A stretch of DNA of 46,351 nt from Alphaproteobacteria bacterium (GTDB taxonomy: Bacteria > Pseudomonadota > Alphaproteobacteria > DAOWDM01): assembly GCA_030639035.1 (NCBI GenBank), contig DAOWDM010000191.1, forward strand, positions 1 through 46,351, given 5' to 3'. A program made the position numbers and the translations under genes. The notes beneath the pieces were generated by a model that saw only the letters and a list, made by a program, of their open reading frames with translations, ran no database searches and was not told the origin of the DNA. This document shows, one piece after another, positions 33,522 through 41,482 of this stretch; within the stretch, counting starts at the first letter, position 1, and the number at the start of each line of letters is the position of its first letter.

Positions 33522-34684
33522 TATTTTTTCTCCTTAAAATATTTTTCCAGTATTAGCTTATATATTTTTGTTAAATTTTCAATGTCTTTAAGAGGAACGT
33601 TCTCATCAGCTTTGTGCATGGTAAGTGCAACCAGTCCAAACTCCAGAACTTCCTTGCAGTAATTCTTTATAAAACGAGCATCGGAAATGCCTCCTGATGT
33701 ATCGGATTGAGGAGGTTTGCCCATAATTTCATTAACTGCTTCAGATACTATTTTATGAAAAGCACCTACATGAGATAAAAACGCATCACCGCTTGAAATT
33801 AACTCAAGGTCATATTTCCCCTGATTATTATTGGCTTTATTAATTATATTTTTTATCAATTGTTTTAAGGTTTCAGAGGTATGAACATCACAAAAACGAA
33901 TGTTAAATTTTGCACTTGCCTGTGCTGGAATAAGATTTTCTGTAGCATTGCCTACATCAATAGTCGTTATTTCAAGATTGGAAGGCTGAAAATGTTCTGT
34001 TCCATTATCAAGAGTCTTTTTATCAAGAGCAGACAAAATATTTAACAAACGAGGAATAGGATTATCAGCAAGATGAGGTTTTGCTACATGCCCTTGAGTT
34101 CCATATACAGTTAAACTGCCGTTTAAGCTTCCTCGTCTTCCAATTTTTATCTCTTGTCCCATAAAATCGGGATTGCTTGGCTCGCCTACAATACAAACGT
34201 CTAATTTTTCATCTTTTTCATCAAGCCATTCCAAGACTTTTTTTGTGCCGTTTATAGCCACACCTTCTTCGTCTCCAGTTATAAGAAAGCTTATAGAACC
34301 GTCAAAGTTTTTGTGTTCTTTTAGAAAAGCTGATACGGCAGCTGCAAAACAGGCAACGCCGCCTTTCATGTCTTCTGTACCTCTGCCGTATATTTTGCCG
34401 TCTTTTATTTCTCCAGCAAACGGCTCAACCGTCCAGCCATCACCAACAGGAACAACGTCCGTATGCCCTGCAAAGCAAAAATTCGGGGATTTTGTTCCAA
34501 GACGAGCATAAAGATTGCTTACATCAGGAGTTCCTTCATCAGAAAATACCAGCTTATGACAAGTAAAGCCTAAAGAAGAAAGAACATCACCAAGGACGTC
34601 CAAAGCTCCGCAGTCCTTTGGAGTAACACTTGGACACTGAACTAGCTTTTGTAAAAGCTCTATTGTATTTATTTGTTGAGTCAT
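33521..34684 (-). CDS. dapE: Succinyl-diaminopimelate desuccinylase
   Basis: 387 residues. Hydrolyses N-succinyl-LL-diaminopimelate, giving LL-DAP for lysine and peptidoglycan. M20 family: CPSVTPKDCGALDVL at the start, metal ligands in FAGHTDVVPVGDGW and YGRGTEDMKGG, catalytic Glu in FLITGDEEGVAINGT, lid domain with GRRGSLNGSLTV, and GGISDARFIKNY near the end. Length is normal. It follows dapD by 9 bases. Confidence 0.95.
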   Translation of the reverse strand: MTQQINTIELLQKLVQCPSVTPKDCGALDVLGDVLSSLGFTCHKLVFSDEGTPDVSNLYARLGTKSPNFCFAGHTDVVPVGDGWTVEPFAGEIKDGKIYGRGTEDMKGGVACFAAAVSAFLKEHKNFDGSISFLITGDEEGVAINGTKKVLEWLDEKDEKLDVCIVGEPSNPDFMGQEIKIGRRGSLNGSLTVYGTQGHVAKPHLADNPIPRLLNILSALDKKTLDNGTEHFQPSNLEITTIDVGNATENLIPAQASAKFNIRFCDVHTSETLKQLIKNIINKANNNQGKYDLELISSGDAFLSHVGAFHKIVSEAVNEIMGKPPQSDTSGGISDARFIKNYCKEVLEFGLVALTMHKADENVPLKDIENLTKIYKLILEKYFKEKK

Positions 34685-34693
34685 TGAGATAGC

Positions 34694-35542
34694 CTATTCA
34701 CGCAAAAGGTCATTGATTGAGACTTTAGAACGTGTTTGCTTGTCAACACGTTTTACAATAACAGCACAATATGTTGAAGGGCTAGGGCTACCGTTTGGTA
34801 AAGGTTTGCCTGCAATGTTTCCAGAAACAACAACAGAATATGGCGGAACTCTTCCTATAAAAACTTCACCTGTATTACGGTCGATTATTTTAGTAGAAGC
34901 TCCGATGCTTGTTCCCATGGAAATGACCGAGCCTTTTTCTATGATAACGCCCTCGACAACTTGTGAGCCTGTGCCGATAAAGCAGTTGTCCTCGATTATT
35001 ACGGGGTCGGCTTGCAGAGGTTCAAGAACTCCGCCTATGCAGACATTGCTGGAAATATGGACATTTTTGCCGATTTGAGCACATGAACCAAGAGTTACCC
35101 ATGAATCAATCATCGTTCCGCTATCGATATAAGCACCAAGATTTACAAAACTCGGCATTATAACTACATTAGGAGCAATAAAAGCAGAATAGCGGACGGT
35201 GCAGTTTGGAACAGCCCTGAAACCTTTGCTTTTAAAGTCCTGTTCAGTCCAGCCAGAGAATTTAGATGGTATTTTATCAAACCAAAAAGATTCTTTTCCA
35301 CCGTCTTTTTGACCTCCACCTATAAGAGCCATGTCATTTAGTCTGAACCACAGCAGAACAGCTTTTTTAGCCCATTGATTGACAGTCCATGAAGAACCTG
35401 ATTTTTCAGCGACTCGCAGTTTTCCACAATCAAGCAAAGACAAAGTCTGTTCAATAGATTCTCGGATTTCACCTTTTGTGCTAGTAGTAATACTCTCACG
35501 GTTTTCCCATGCTTTATCAATTATTTGCTGTAATTCAGTCAT
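34694..35542 (-). CDS. dapD: Tetrahydrodipicolinate N-succinyltransferase
   Basis: 282 residues. Succinylates tetrahydrodipicolinate with succinyl-CoA, the step before the aminotransferase and DapE. An N-terminal helical domain ends near FRAVPNCTVRYSAFIAPNVV; a left-handed beta helix with hexapeptide repeats follows (VNLGAYIDSGTMIDSWVTLG, CAQIGKNVHISSNVCIGGVL, CFIGTGSQVVEGVIIEKGSV). AAGGAA lies upstream of the ATG. Pairing with dapE confirms use of the succinylase branch. Confidence 0.95.
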   Translation of the reverse strand: MTELQQIIDKAWENRESITTSTKGEIRESIEQTLSLLDCGKLRVAEKSGSSWTVNQWAKKAVLLWFRLNDMALIGGGQKDGGKESFWFDKIPSKFSGWTEQDFKSKGFRAVPNCTVRYSAFIAPNVVIMPSFVNLGAYIDSGTMIDSWVTLGSCAQIGKNVHISSNVCIGGVLEPLQADPVIIEDNCFIGTGSQVVEGVIIEKGSVISMGTSIGASTKIIDRNTGEVFIGRVPPYSVVVSGNIAGKPLPNGSPSPSTYCAVIVKRVDKQTRSKVSINDLLRE

Positions 35543-35572
35543 AAAATTTTAATTCCTTATTATTATTTCACC

Positions 35573-35651
35573 GTCATTCTGAATTTAGTTCAGGATCTCC
35601 TTTTTTGGTGGTAAAAGAAGAAAGTAGATTCTGAAACAAGTTCAGAATGAC
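35573..35651. repeat. Imperfect palindrome of the GTCAT...ATGAC family
   Basis: 79 bases: left arm GTCATTCTGAATTTAGTTCA, right arm AAGTTCAGAATGAC, with a second inner pair around GGATCT and AGATTC. It lies between the dehydrogenase and dapD in the same-strand operon and resembles the copy at 39413. Confidence 0.85.
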
Positions 35652-35666
35652 GGCTTTTTTTCTCTT

Positions 35667-36629
35667 CTAATTAACTGGAGTTAACAGGGGGTTTCCTGCA
35701 AAAAAAGCGTCGAAATTATCGGCTATGAGGAAACCCATTGCATTTCTGGTTTCTGTTGAGGCACTGCCAATATGAGGCAGTAGAAAACAGTTCAAAAGTT
35801 TTCTGTACTCAGGATTTAAATTAGGTTCTCCGTCATAAACATCAAGCCCAGCAGCAGCTAATTTTCCTGATTTTAATGCAGCTATCAAATCATCATCTTT
35901 GACGACTGTTCCACGAGATGTATTTATTACAACAGCCCTGTCAGGCAGCATAGAGATATGTTTTTCATCAAGGAAACCAACCGTTTCAGGTGTAGCAGGA
36001 CAATGCAGAGACAAGAAATCGCTTTTATACAAAAGACTTTCTGCTGTCTCATGCCATACTGCTCCAAGCTCTAATTCAGGAGGCAAACGGTGGCGGTTGT
36101 GATAGTGAATTGTCATGTCAAAAGCTCTTGCTCGTTTTGCAACAGCCTGTCCTATGCTTCCCATGCCAAGAATACCAAGGCGTTTTCCTGTAACTTGAAC
36201 TCCCAATAACTGAGTCGGATTCCAGCCTGTCCATTCTCCGCTTCTAACCATTTTATCGCCTTCAACAGCACGGCGGGCAGCTCCTAGTAAAAGCAACATA
36301 GCTATGTCTGCTGTAGCATTTGTAAGAATTTCAGGGGTGTTTGTAACAGCAATTTTTCTCATTGATGCAGCTTTAATATCAATATGTTCAAAGCCTGCCG
36401 AAAAAGCAGAAATAATATGTACACTTTCAGGCAGTCTTTCAATAAAATCAGCGTCTATTTTATCTCCAATAGAAACAGCTATACCGTCTGCACCTTTGCA
36501 TAATTGTAAAAGTTTTTCTTTATCATACAATTTGATACTTGGGTTGAGTCTTGCATCATAATCACGCATAAAACGTGCTTCTACTATTTCTGGGAGTTGT
36601 TGAGATATAACAATAACAGGTTTTTTCAT
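35667..36629 (-). CDS. D-isomer 2-hydroxyacid dehydrogenase
   Basis: 320 residues, NAD(P)-dependent D-2-hydroxyacid dehydrogenase family. The Rossmann motif GILGMGSIGQAVAKRA is at about 154-169. Catalytic Arg is in VINTSRGTVV, Glu in YDGEPNLNP and the proton-relay His in LLPHIGSAS. The NRHRLPPE loop after the second strand carries Arg residues that often mean NADPH preference. Glyoxylate/hydroxypyruvate reductase is the likeliest activity; lactate or other 2-oxoacids cannot be excluded. It is inserted between the pyrimidine-nucleotidase and dapD genes, with a palindromic element on its downstream side. Confidence 0.88.
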   Translation of the reverse strand: MKKPVIVISQQLPEIVEARFMRDYDARLNPSIKLYDKEKLLQLCKGADGIAVSIGDKIDADFIERLPESVHIISAFSAGFEHIDIKAASMRKIAVTNTPEILTNATADIAMLLLLGAARRAVEGDKMVRSGEWTGWNPTQLLGVQVTGKRLGILGMGSIGQAVAKRARAFDMTIHYHNRHRLPPELELGAVWHETAESLLYKSDFLSLHCPATPETVGFLDEKHISMLPDRAVVINTSRGTVVKDDDLIAALKSGKLAAAGLDVYDGEPNLNPEYRKLLNCFLLPHIGSASTETRNAMGFLIADNFDAFFAGNPLLTPVN

Positions 36630-36644
36630 AATATTTTCTCGATA

Positions 36645-37391
36645 TTAAATAATTTCCTTGAAAATCTTAACCATTTGCCTAAGCCAGCCAGTTAAATCTT
36701 CAATAACATAATGACAATATTTAGGATTAACTGTTTCCAGTGGAGTTTTATCGTCTTTGTGCCTAAGCCATATTGTAACCATTCCCATGCCTGCCGCTAT
36801 TGGAAGATTTTCATAACTATCTTCAAAAAAAGCAGCCTTTTCAGGGTCGATTTTTAAGTGCTCAAGCATAAGTCTGTATGATTCTAAAGAAGGTTTTGAC
36901 ATATAATTACAAGCATGAATATCAAAAATATCATCAAAATGATGCTTGATGCCTAAAGCTTCGGTAGCACGAGCAGCGTGTCTGGAAGTGCCGTTTGTAA
37001 AAATTACCTTACGACATGGAATTTTTCCTAAAACATCGTCCAAAGCTACATTCTTTTTCAAGCTGCTATAATCTATATCGTGGACGTATCTTAAAAAATC
37101 ATCAGGAATTAAGCCGTTTCTTTCCAGCTCCCCAGTTTCAATAAGACCTTTTAGAGTCGTTCCATATTCAAGATAGCATTTTTTTTGTAAGCTCCATGCT
37201 TCTTCACGCTCCATATGACACATTGTCATTATAAAAGCACACATACGCTGTTCAATCTGTGCAAACAAATCAGATTCCGCTGAATATAGAGTCCTATCTA
37301 AATCAAAAATCCAAGTGTTTACATGATGAAGGCTTCGCCTGTTAAGTATTGGCTTATTTTCTTTTGGTAAAATGCTTATTCTTTTTCTCAT
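36645..37391 (-). CDS. Pyrimidine 5'-nucleotidase (HAD superfamily)
   Basis: 248 residues. HAD hydrolase with motif I WIFDLDRTLY (nucleophile and acid Asp), motif II VIFTNGTSRHAAR, the Lys in MSKPSLESYRLML and motif IV AAFFEDSYENLPIA. It matches the Sdt1/pyrimidine 5'-nucleotidase branch, which dephosphorylates UMP/CMP or related nucleotides. Its position upstream of dapD is a recurrent alphaproteobacterial context. The ribosome-binding site is weak. It is the first visible gene of the dap operon. Confidence 0.87.
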   Translation of the reverse strand: MRKRISILPKENKPILNRRSLHHVNTWIFDLDRTLYSAESDLFAQIEQRMCAFIMTMCHMEREEAWSLQKKCYLEYGTTLKGLIETGELERNGLIPDDFLRYVHDIDYSSLKKNVALDDVLGKIPCRKVIFTNGTSRHAARATEALGIKHHFDDIFDIHACNYMSKPSLESYRLMLEHLKIDPEKAAFFEDSYENLPIAAGMGMVTIWLRHKDDKTPLETVNPKYCHYVIEDLTGWLRQMVKIFKEII

Positions 37392-37503
37392 GTTTTTTAT
37401 TTCACAGATAATTTAGTTTTAATTTTAGCTTATAATATAAACTGTTTCTAACTGCTCTGGTCAAGTTTGTTTTTCGTGTTATGAGGCTAAAAATGTAAAA
37501 ACC

Positions 37504-37758
37504 TCATTTATGCCAGAAAATACCTTGATTTCTGTAGCTTTTAAGACGAGAAGAAAGCTTTTTCAAGCGGAGGCTTTGCAATGCTTCTAAGCTGGAAAGT
37601 TTTTCTCGCAAAATAGCTGTTTCATTTCTAGTTTCTTCCGAAAGTTTGCAGAAAAAAGAGCTTAAACCACTGGTGTTGTGTAGCAATGAAGAATTGAAAA
37701 AAGTCCGTTTAGCCCATTTGCTGCAATACACTGTATGTTTTTGATTTTTTTCTATCAT
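37504..37758 (-). CDS. Hypothetical small protein downstream of S24 regulator
   Basis: 84 residues, not recognised. It starts one base after the S24 regulator's stop, so translation is probably coupled. The C-terminal half is a predicted amphipathic helix rich in Leu, Arg and Lys (ILREKLSSLEALQSLRLKK). No domain is visible. It could be a cofactor of the regulator or a chance frame; the tight spacing favours a gene. Confidence 0.45.
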   Translation of the reverse strand: MIEKNQKHTVYCSKWAKRTFFNSSLLHNTSGLSSFFCKLSEETRNETAILREKLSSLEALQSLRLKKLSSRLKSYRNQGIFWHK

Positions 37759-37759
37759 T

Positions 37760-38392
37760 TTACTGGCTCACCCATAGAACTCTTGCAATCCACATGACTT
37801 TTTCTTTTGGAATAGTGCGGTCAGGGTGTTCAGGATTTAAGGATTTTAATTCTATTTGCATAGCTGTTTCACGCCGCAGTTCTTTGACCATAACTTCGCC
37901 TTCAGAAGTTCTAACCACAACTCTATCGCCACGTCTTATGGAGCTTTCAGGGGAAATAAGAAGCCTGTCTCCGTCTCGATATGCAGGTTCCATACTGCTT
38001 CCGCTTACTTCAAGGGCGTAAGCATTCGGGTCTTTGACATCAGGAAAATCTATGCCGTCCCAGCCTTCACTTCCTGCAGGATAACCAGCGTCATCAAAAT
38101 ACCCATCGTTTCCAGCCTGAGCGAAACCAATCAGCGGAATAGTATGAGCTGGTCCTGTATATTGTCCTTCTTCAGCATAACTTGCGAATTCAAATATTGA
38201 CATTTCAGCCGAACGTAGAAGCTTGTTAATGCTTTCCATGGACGGCCACCGTTTACGCCCCTCGGAACTGAATCGCTTGCTTTTATTAAATGCAGTTGGG
38301 TCAAGCCCAGCTTTTTTTGCAAGAGAAGAGGGGGAAACTCCCTTGATTTCAGCGAGTTTGTCAATGGCTTTCCATATCTCAGAATGTTTCAT
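37760..38392 (-). CDS. S24-family helix-turn-helix repressor (LexA/CI-like)
   Basis: 210 residues. An N-terminal HTH (about 8-60: IWKAIDKLAEIKGVSPSSLA and AGLDPTAFNKSKR) is joined to an S24 self-cleaving domain. The cleavage pair A93-G94 sits in FAQAGNDG; the catalytic Ser133 lies in SGSSMEPAYRDGD and Lys170 in EVMVKELRR. It should be cleavable through RecA, as LexA/CI are. Similar genes are also stand-alone chromosomal regulators in alphaproteobacteria, so phage origin is not required. It faces the virion-gene module divergently across 157 bases holding promoters for both directions; regulation of that module is a natural inference, not shown. Confidence 0.85.
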   Translation of the reverse strand: MKHSEIWKAIDKLAEIKGVSPSSLAKKAGLDPTAFNKSKRFSSEGRKRWPSMESINKLLRSAEMSIFEFASYAEEGQYTGPAHTIPLIGFAQAGNDGYFDDAGYPAGSEGWDGIDFPDVKDPNAYALEVSGSSMEPAYRDGDRLLISPESSIRRGDRVVVRTSEGEVMVKELRRETAMQIELKSLNPEHPDRTIPKEKVMWIARVLWVSQ

Positions 38393-38431
38393 TGGTAAAT
38401 TCCTTTATTAAGATTTTCTACCTTAACTAGT

Positions 38432-38459
38432 ATAATACATAGGAAGTAAAATTATGCAA
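38432..38459 (-). promoter_or_regulatory. Candidate promoter of the S24 regulator
   Basis: On the minus strand, TTGCAT (38454-38459) and TATTAT (38432-38437) are 16 bases apart and about 40 bases before the regulator's start codon. By-eye prediction. Confidence 0.4.
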
Positions 38460-38483
38460 TAGGAAAATATACTTAAATAAAGG

Positions 38484-38512
38484 TTGACATTCCTTGCTAC
38501 CAAGCATAGAAC
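38484..38512 (+). promoter_or_regulatory. Candidate promoter of the virion-gene module
   Basis: A consensus -35 TTGACA at 38484-38489 and TAGAAC at 38507-38512 are separated by 17 bases, 38 bases before the ATG at 38550. It lies in the divergent interval with the S24 regulator, so repression from a nearby operator is plausible. By-eye prediction. Confidence 0.5.
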
Positions 38513-38549
38513 GTTGTTTCTATTATTCGTTTAGATTGAAAGGTGAAAA

Positions 38550-38915
38550 ATGTCAGGTAGAAAAATATGTCCTCGTCCAATAGCAGAAACTCAAGTTGCT
38601 TTGTTCGAAAATTCAGAAGAAGCGTGGTTTTGGTATTGTCGTTCTCAAATACTTCGTGATTCAGGAGCAAGGCTTTCAGGAAATGATAATATTGCAGCAC
38701 GTCCTTGTGATGCAGATGATATATACAAAGCTGTAAAGTCTTTGCTTATAGCTGGTCGTTTGCGGAAATATCATTTAAAAACACTGTTGAAATTTGGCTA
38801 TTTATCGACTCCGCCAGATGATAGAGTTTCAGAGCAGAAAAAAGAATCGGGCTGGTGGAAAGAAGCACTGAACTTGCTTTCAACCATACTCCGACAAAAA
38901 AGAATGTTGCTGTAA
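38550..38915 (+). CDS. Conserved hypothetical protein at head of virion module
   Basis: 121 residues, AAGGTGA before the ATG. It opens PRPIAETQVALFENSEEAWFW, then RDSGARLSG, ARPCDADDIYKAVKSLL, RLRKYHLKTLLKFGYLSTPP. The Trp-rich start and the DDIYKAV...HLKTLLKFG helices resemble a compact helical DNA-binding or antitermination-type protein, but I cannot assign a family. I have a recollection of a very similar protein in other alphaproteobacteria, in the same company. Its stop overlaps the next start in TAATG. It occupies the place where a small terminase or late regulator would be expected. Confidence 0.6.
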   Translation: MSGRKICPRPIAETQVALFENSEEAWFWYCRSQILRDSGARLSGNDNIAARPCDADDIYKAVKSLLIAGRLRKYHLKTLLKFGYLSTPPDDRVSEQKKESGWWKEALNLLSTILRQKRMLL

Positions 38916-39337
38916 TGGATAATATCGCAACATATAAAGGCTGGCAGAAAGTATTTGTTGTTTTTAGCGGAGAAACAAATCTGTGGTGGTTGAAAATGCT
39001 AAAATCTGGTTTCAAACATTGCTTTGTTTCTTTGTATGATAATGGGCAGTGGGTGATTGTTGATCCAATGGCTCACCGCACAGAAATTGCGATTCTATCC
39101 GTTTCAGAGGGGTTTGATTTGATTTCTTGGTATAAATCTAAAGGAATGACTGTAGTGGAAACAGAAATTAAAACAGCTGTTTATTATTCTGCTCCATTTG
39201 GCTTTTTTTCTTGCGTAGAAGCAGTTAAGAGAGTTCTTGGTATCCACAAGAGAGGCATATATTCCCCGTATAAGTTGTATTTATTCCTAAAAAAGAAAGA
39301 AAACGGAAAAAAGTCCTTGACATTTGGAAATAAATGA
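38915..39337 (+). CDS. Putative permuted papain-like (NlpC/P60-type) protein
   Basis: 140 residues from ATG 38915, which overlaps the preceding stop; an upstream in-frame start (38855) would overlap the neighbour by 60 bases. The core has GFKHCFVSLYDNGQWVIVD, DPMAHRTEI and later FFSCVEAVKRVLGI. The order His then Cys, with the Cys at a helix start, is that of circularly permuted papain-like hydrolases (YiiX-like), so a peptidoglycan or peptide hydrolase role is possible. This is inference from two motifs. It is coupled to the preceding gene. The C-terminus is basic. Confidence 0.55.
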   Translation: MDNIATYKGWQKVFVVFSGETNLWWLKMLKSGFKHCFVSLYDNGQWVIVDPMAHRTEIAILSVSEGFDLISWYKSKGMTVVETEIKTAVYYSAPFGFFSCVEAVKRVLGIHKRGIYSPYKLYLFLKKKENGKKSLTFGNK

Positions 39338-39412
39338 GATACTAATAATTCATCGAACGGGACAATTGCGTCTAAAACGTTTTTTGTTTTTACTTTTGCT
39401 CTTTCCTTCACT

Positions 39413-39489
39413 GTCATTCTGAATTTAATTCAGAATCTATCTTTTTTAGATGTGAGTGAAAATGGATCCTGAATCAAGTTCAGGATGAC
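39413..39489. repeat. Imperfect palindrome of the GTCAT...ATGAC family
   Basis: 77 bases: GTCATTCTGAATTTAATTCA at the left and GAATCAAGTTCAGGATGAC at the right. Close in sequence to the copy at 35573 in the dap operon, yet it sits upstream of the portal gene inside the virion module. Confidence 0.85.
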
Positions 39490-39536
39490 AGTGGAGTTTG
39501 ACAGAATGACGTAAGTGGAGTTCGCAACAACAATAG

Positions 39537-39568
39537 AAAGCTGGGAGGGAAACCTTTCAGCTTTTTTT
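39537..39568 (+). terminator. Strong hairpin terminator 31 bases before the portal gene
   Basis: A 12-base-pair stem (AAAGCTGGGAGG with CCTTTCAGCTTT, two G-T pairs) closes on a GAAA tetraloop and ends in a run of T (62-68 of this stretch). It reads as a rho-independent terminator for the plus strand. As the portal start is at 39600, it would block read-through from the upstream pair unless antitermination or a promoter within the short interval intervenes. Confidence 0.7.
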
Positions 39569-39599
39569 ATGGAAATTTTTTATTTGGAGAATCTGTCGT

Positions 39600-41066
39600 A
39601 TGGACGAGAAAATTGAAGTCCTTATCAGAAGATATAACAAAGCCAAAGAAAGACGCTCATCATGGGAAAGTCATTGGCGTGAATGTTATGAATACGCTCT
39701 GCCACAAAGGGGTGGTGTTCTTTCGTCTGAATCAATCGGAGGAAAAAAGACCGATAAATTATTTGACGGTACTGCTCCTGATGCGGTTGATCAGCTTTCG
39801 GCAAGCCTTTTGTCTCAGTTGACACCGCCTTGGGCTAGGTGGTTTGGGCTGACGGCTGGCTCTGATTTATCTCCTGAAGAGCGAGATGAAGCAGGTGAAA
39901 TGCTGGACAAGGCAGGGGATATTTTACGCTCTAATTTTGACCGTTCAAATTTTGCGGTTGAGATGCACCAGTGTTTTTTAGACTTGGTAACGGTAGGAAC
40001 TGCTTCATTGCTTTTTGAAGAGTCTCCTTTGGGTGAGTCTAGTGCTTTTCGTTTTACGGCAGTTCCTTTGTCAGAATTAGCTGTTGAAGAAGGTGCTGGA
40101 GGGCGGATTGATACGACTTTTAGGCGTACAGAAATAACTTTGGAAATATTAAAAGTTCGTTTTCCAGCAGCAGAACTTCCGCCAGAACTTCTAGCGAGAA
40201 TGAAAAAAGAACCTGATTACAGGGTTGTTGTTATTGAAGCTGTTGTTCCTAGAATGACAGAAACAGGGCAGAACGGCTTTTCATATACGGCTTTTATTGA
40301 AGAAGATGCGGTAATTTTGAAAGAGGGAGTTTTTGACAACTCACCGTTTATAAATTTCCGCTGGCTTAAAGCTCCCGGTGAGATTTACGGCAGGTCGCCT
40401 GTAATGAAGTCTCTGCCTGATATAAAAACTGCCAACAAAGTTGTAGAGCTTGTTTTGAAGAATGCAACTATTGCAGTAACTGGAATTTGGCAGGCGGACG
40501 ATGACGGAGTGCTGAATCCTGCAAATATTAAGCTTGTTCCAGGTTCGATAATTCCAAAGGCTGTTGGTTCAAAAGGACTTACTCCTCTTGAAGCTCCAGG
40601 GCGTTTTGATATTTCTGAAATTGTGCTTGATGATTTAAGAAGCCGTATCCGTCATGCAATGCTTGTTGACCGTCTTGCACAGACAAATGCTCCTGCAATG
40701 TCTGCAACGGAAGTTTTAGAACGTTCTGCGGAAGTCGGGCGGATTCTGGGGGCTACTTACGGACGGCTTCAGTCAGAACTGCTTACTCCTCTGGTGTTGA
40801 GGGCGGTTGCTATTTTGCGGAGGCGTGGTGAAATTCCTGATTTAATAGTCGATGGTCGAATGGTTGAACTTCAGTACAAGTCACCTCTTGCATTGCAGCA
40901 GTCAAGACAGGACGCAAATAATATTGTCATGTGGCTTGATACGGTATCGAAAATGGGGGAGGAAGCTGCAAAAACCATAAATTCAGGTGCTGCTGCTCGT
41001 TGGCTAGGGCGGATTTTAGGAGTTCCTTCCGAACTCATAAACGAAACAGGAGGTGAAAATGTTTGA
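39600..41066 (+). CDS. Portal (head-tail connector) protein, podovirus type
   Basis: 488 residues, TTGGAGAA upstream of the ATG. Bacteriophage head-to-tail connecting family (T7 gp8-like): RYNKAKERRSSWESHWRECYEYALPQRG (in two parts), KLFDGTAPDAVDQLSASLLSQL, TPPWARWFGL, then IRHAMLVDRL, MSATEVLERSAEVGRILG and LLTPLVLRAVAILRR. Twelve copies normally form the ring through which DNA is packaged and ejected. Slightly shorter than the T7 protein. No terminase gene precedes it. The next gene starts inside its last codons. Confidence 0.9.
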   Translation: MDEKIEVLIRRYNKAKERRSSWESHWRECYEYALPQRGGVLSSESIGGKKTDKLFDGTAPDAVDQLSASLLSQLTPPWARWFGLTAGSDLSPEERDEAGEMLDKAGDILRSNFDRSNFAVEMHQCFLDLVTVGTASLLFEESPLGESSAFRFTAVPLSELAVEEGAGGRIDTTFRRTEITLEILKVRFPAAELPPELLARMKKEPDYRVVVIEAVVPRMTETGQNGFSYTAFIEEDAVILKEGVFDNSPFINFRWLKAPGEIYGRSPVMKSLPDIKTANKVVELVLKNATIAVTGIWQADDDGVLNPANIKLVPGSIIPKAVGSKGLTPLEAPGRFDISEIVLDDLRSRIRHAMLVDRLAQTNAPAMSATEVLERSAEVGRILGATYGRLQSELLTPLVLRAVAILRRRGEIPDLIVDGRMVELQYKSPLALQQSRQDANNIVMWLDTVSKMGEEAAKTINSGAAARWLGRILGVPSELINETGGENV

Positions 41067-41313
41067 ATCAGGCTGGTCGTGGATAAATGGAACTTCTGAG
41101 GAGGAAAAAAATCCTGATGAGAAAGATGTAACTGTCAGTTTTGCAAGGTGTTTTTCCAGCAGAGACGGCGAGAAAGCTCTTTCATACTTAAAGTCTATAA
41201 CGTCAGGGCGTTGCTTATCACCTGAAGTCAATGCAGAAGTCCTACGGCATTTAGAAGGACAGCGATGCCTTGTTTCCCATATTTCAATGCTGATTGAAAA
41301 AGGGAAAAGTTAA
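41059..41313 (+). CDS. Bbp19-like small phage protein
   Basis: 84 residues from ATG 41059, preceded by AGGAGGTGAAA and overlapping the portal stop by 8 bases. The pattern FARCFSSRDGEKALSYLKS, then VLRHLEGQRCLVSHISMLI, fits the Bbp19 type found between portal and scaffold genes of many short-tailed phages; function in the virion or assembly is unknown. A GTG at 41053 is an alternative start. The coupling to the portal gene argues for a role in the same step. Confidence 0.7.
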   Translation: MFESGWSWINGTSEEEKNPDEKDVTVSFARCFSSRDGEKALSYLKSITSGRCLSPEVNAEVLRHLEGQRCLVSHISMLIEKGKS

Positions 41314-41345
41314 GGTGAAACGTTAGTGTCTGAATTCACTTCGTT

Positions 41346-41430
41346 GTCATTCTCAGCCCAAAGGGCTGGGAATCCAGACTTACTAAACAGAAAAAGGACT
41401 GGATTCCCAAGCCTACGGCTTGAGAATGAC
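41346..41430. repeat. Imperfect palindrome of the GTCAT...ATGAC family
   Basis: 85 bases, the best-preserved copy of the CAGCCC subtype: GTCATTCTCAGCCC with GGCTTGAGAATGAC, and GGGAATCCAG with CTGGATTCCC. Matches 3063-3114 and 21181-21212. Located between the Bbp19-like and scaffold genes. Confidence 0.88.
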
Positions 41431-41482
41431 GATTTGTGGTAGTCATTAAAAAACAAAAAATAACCAAAAGGAGAAAAAACTT

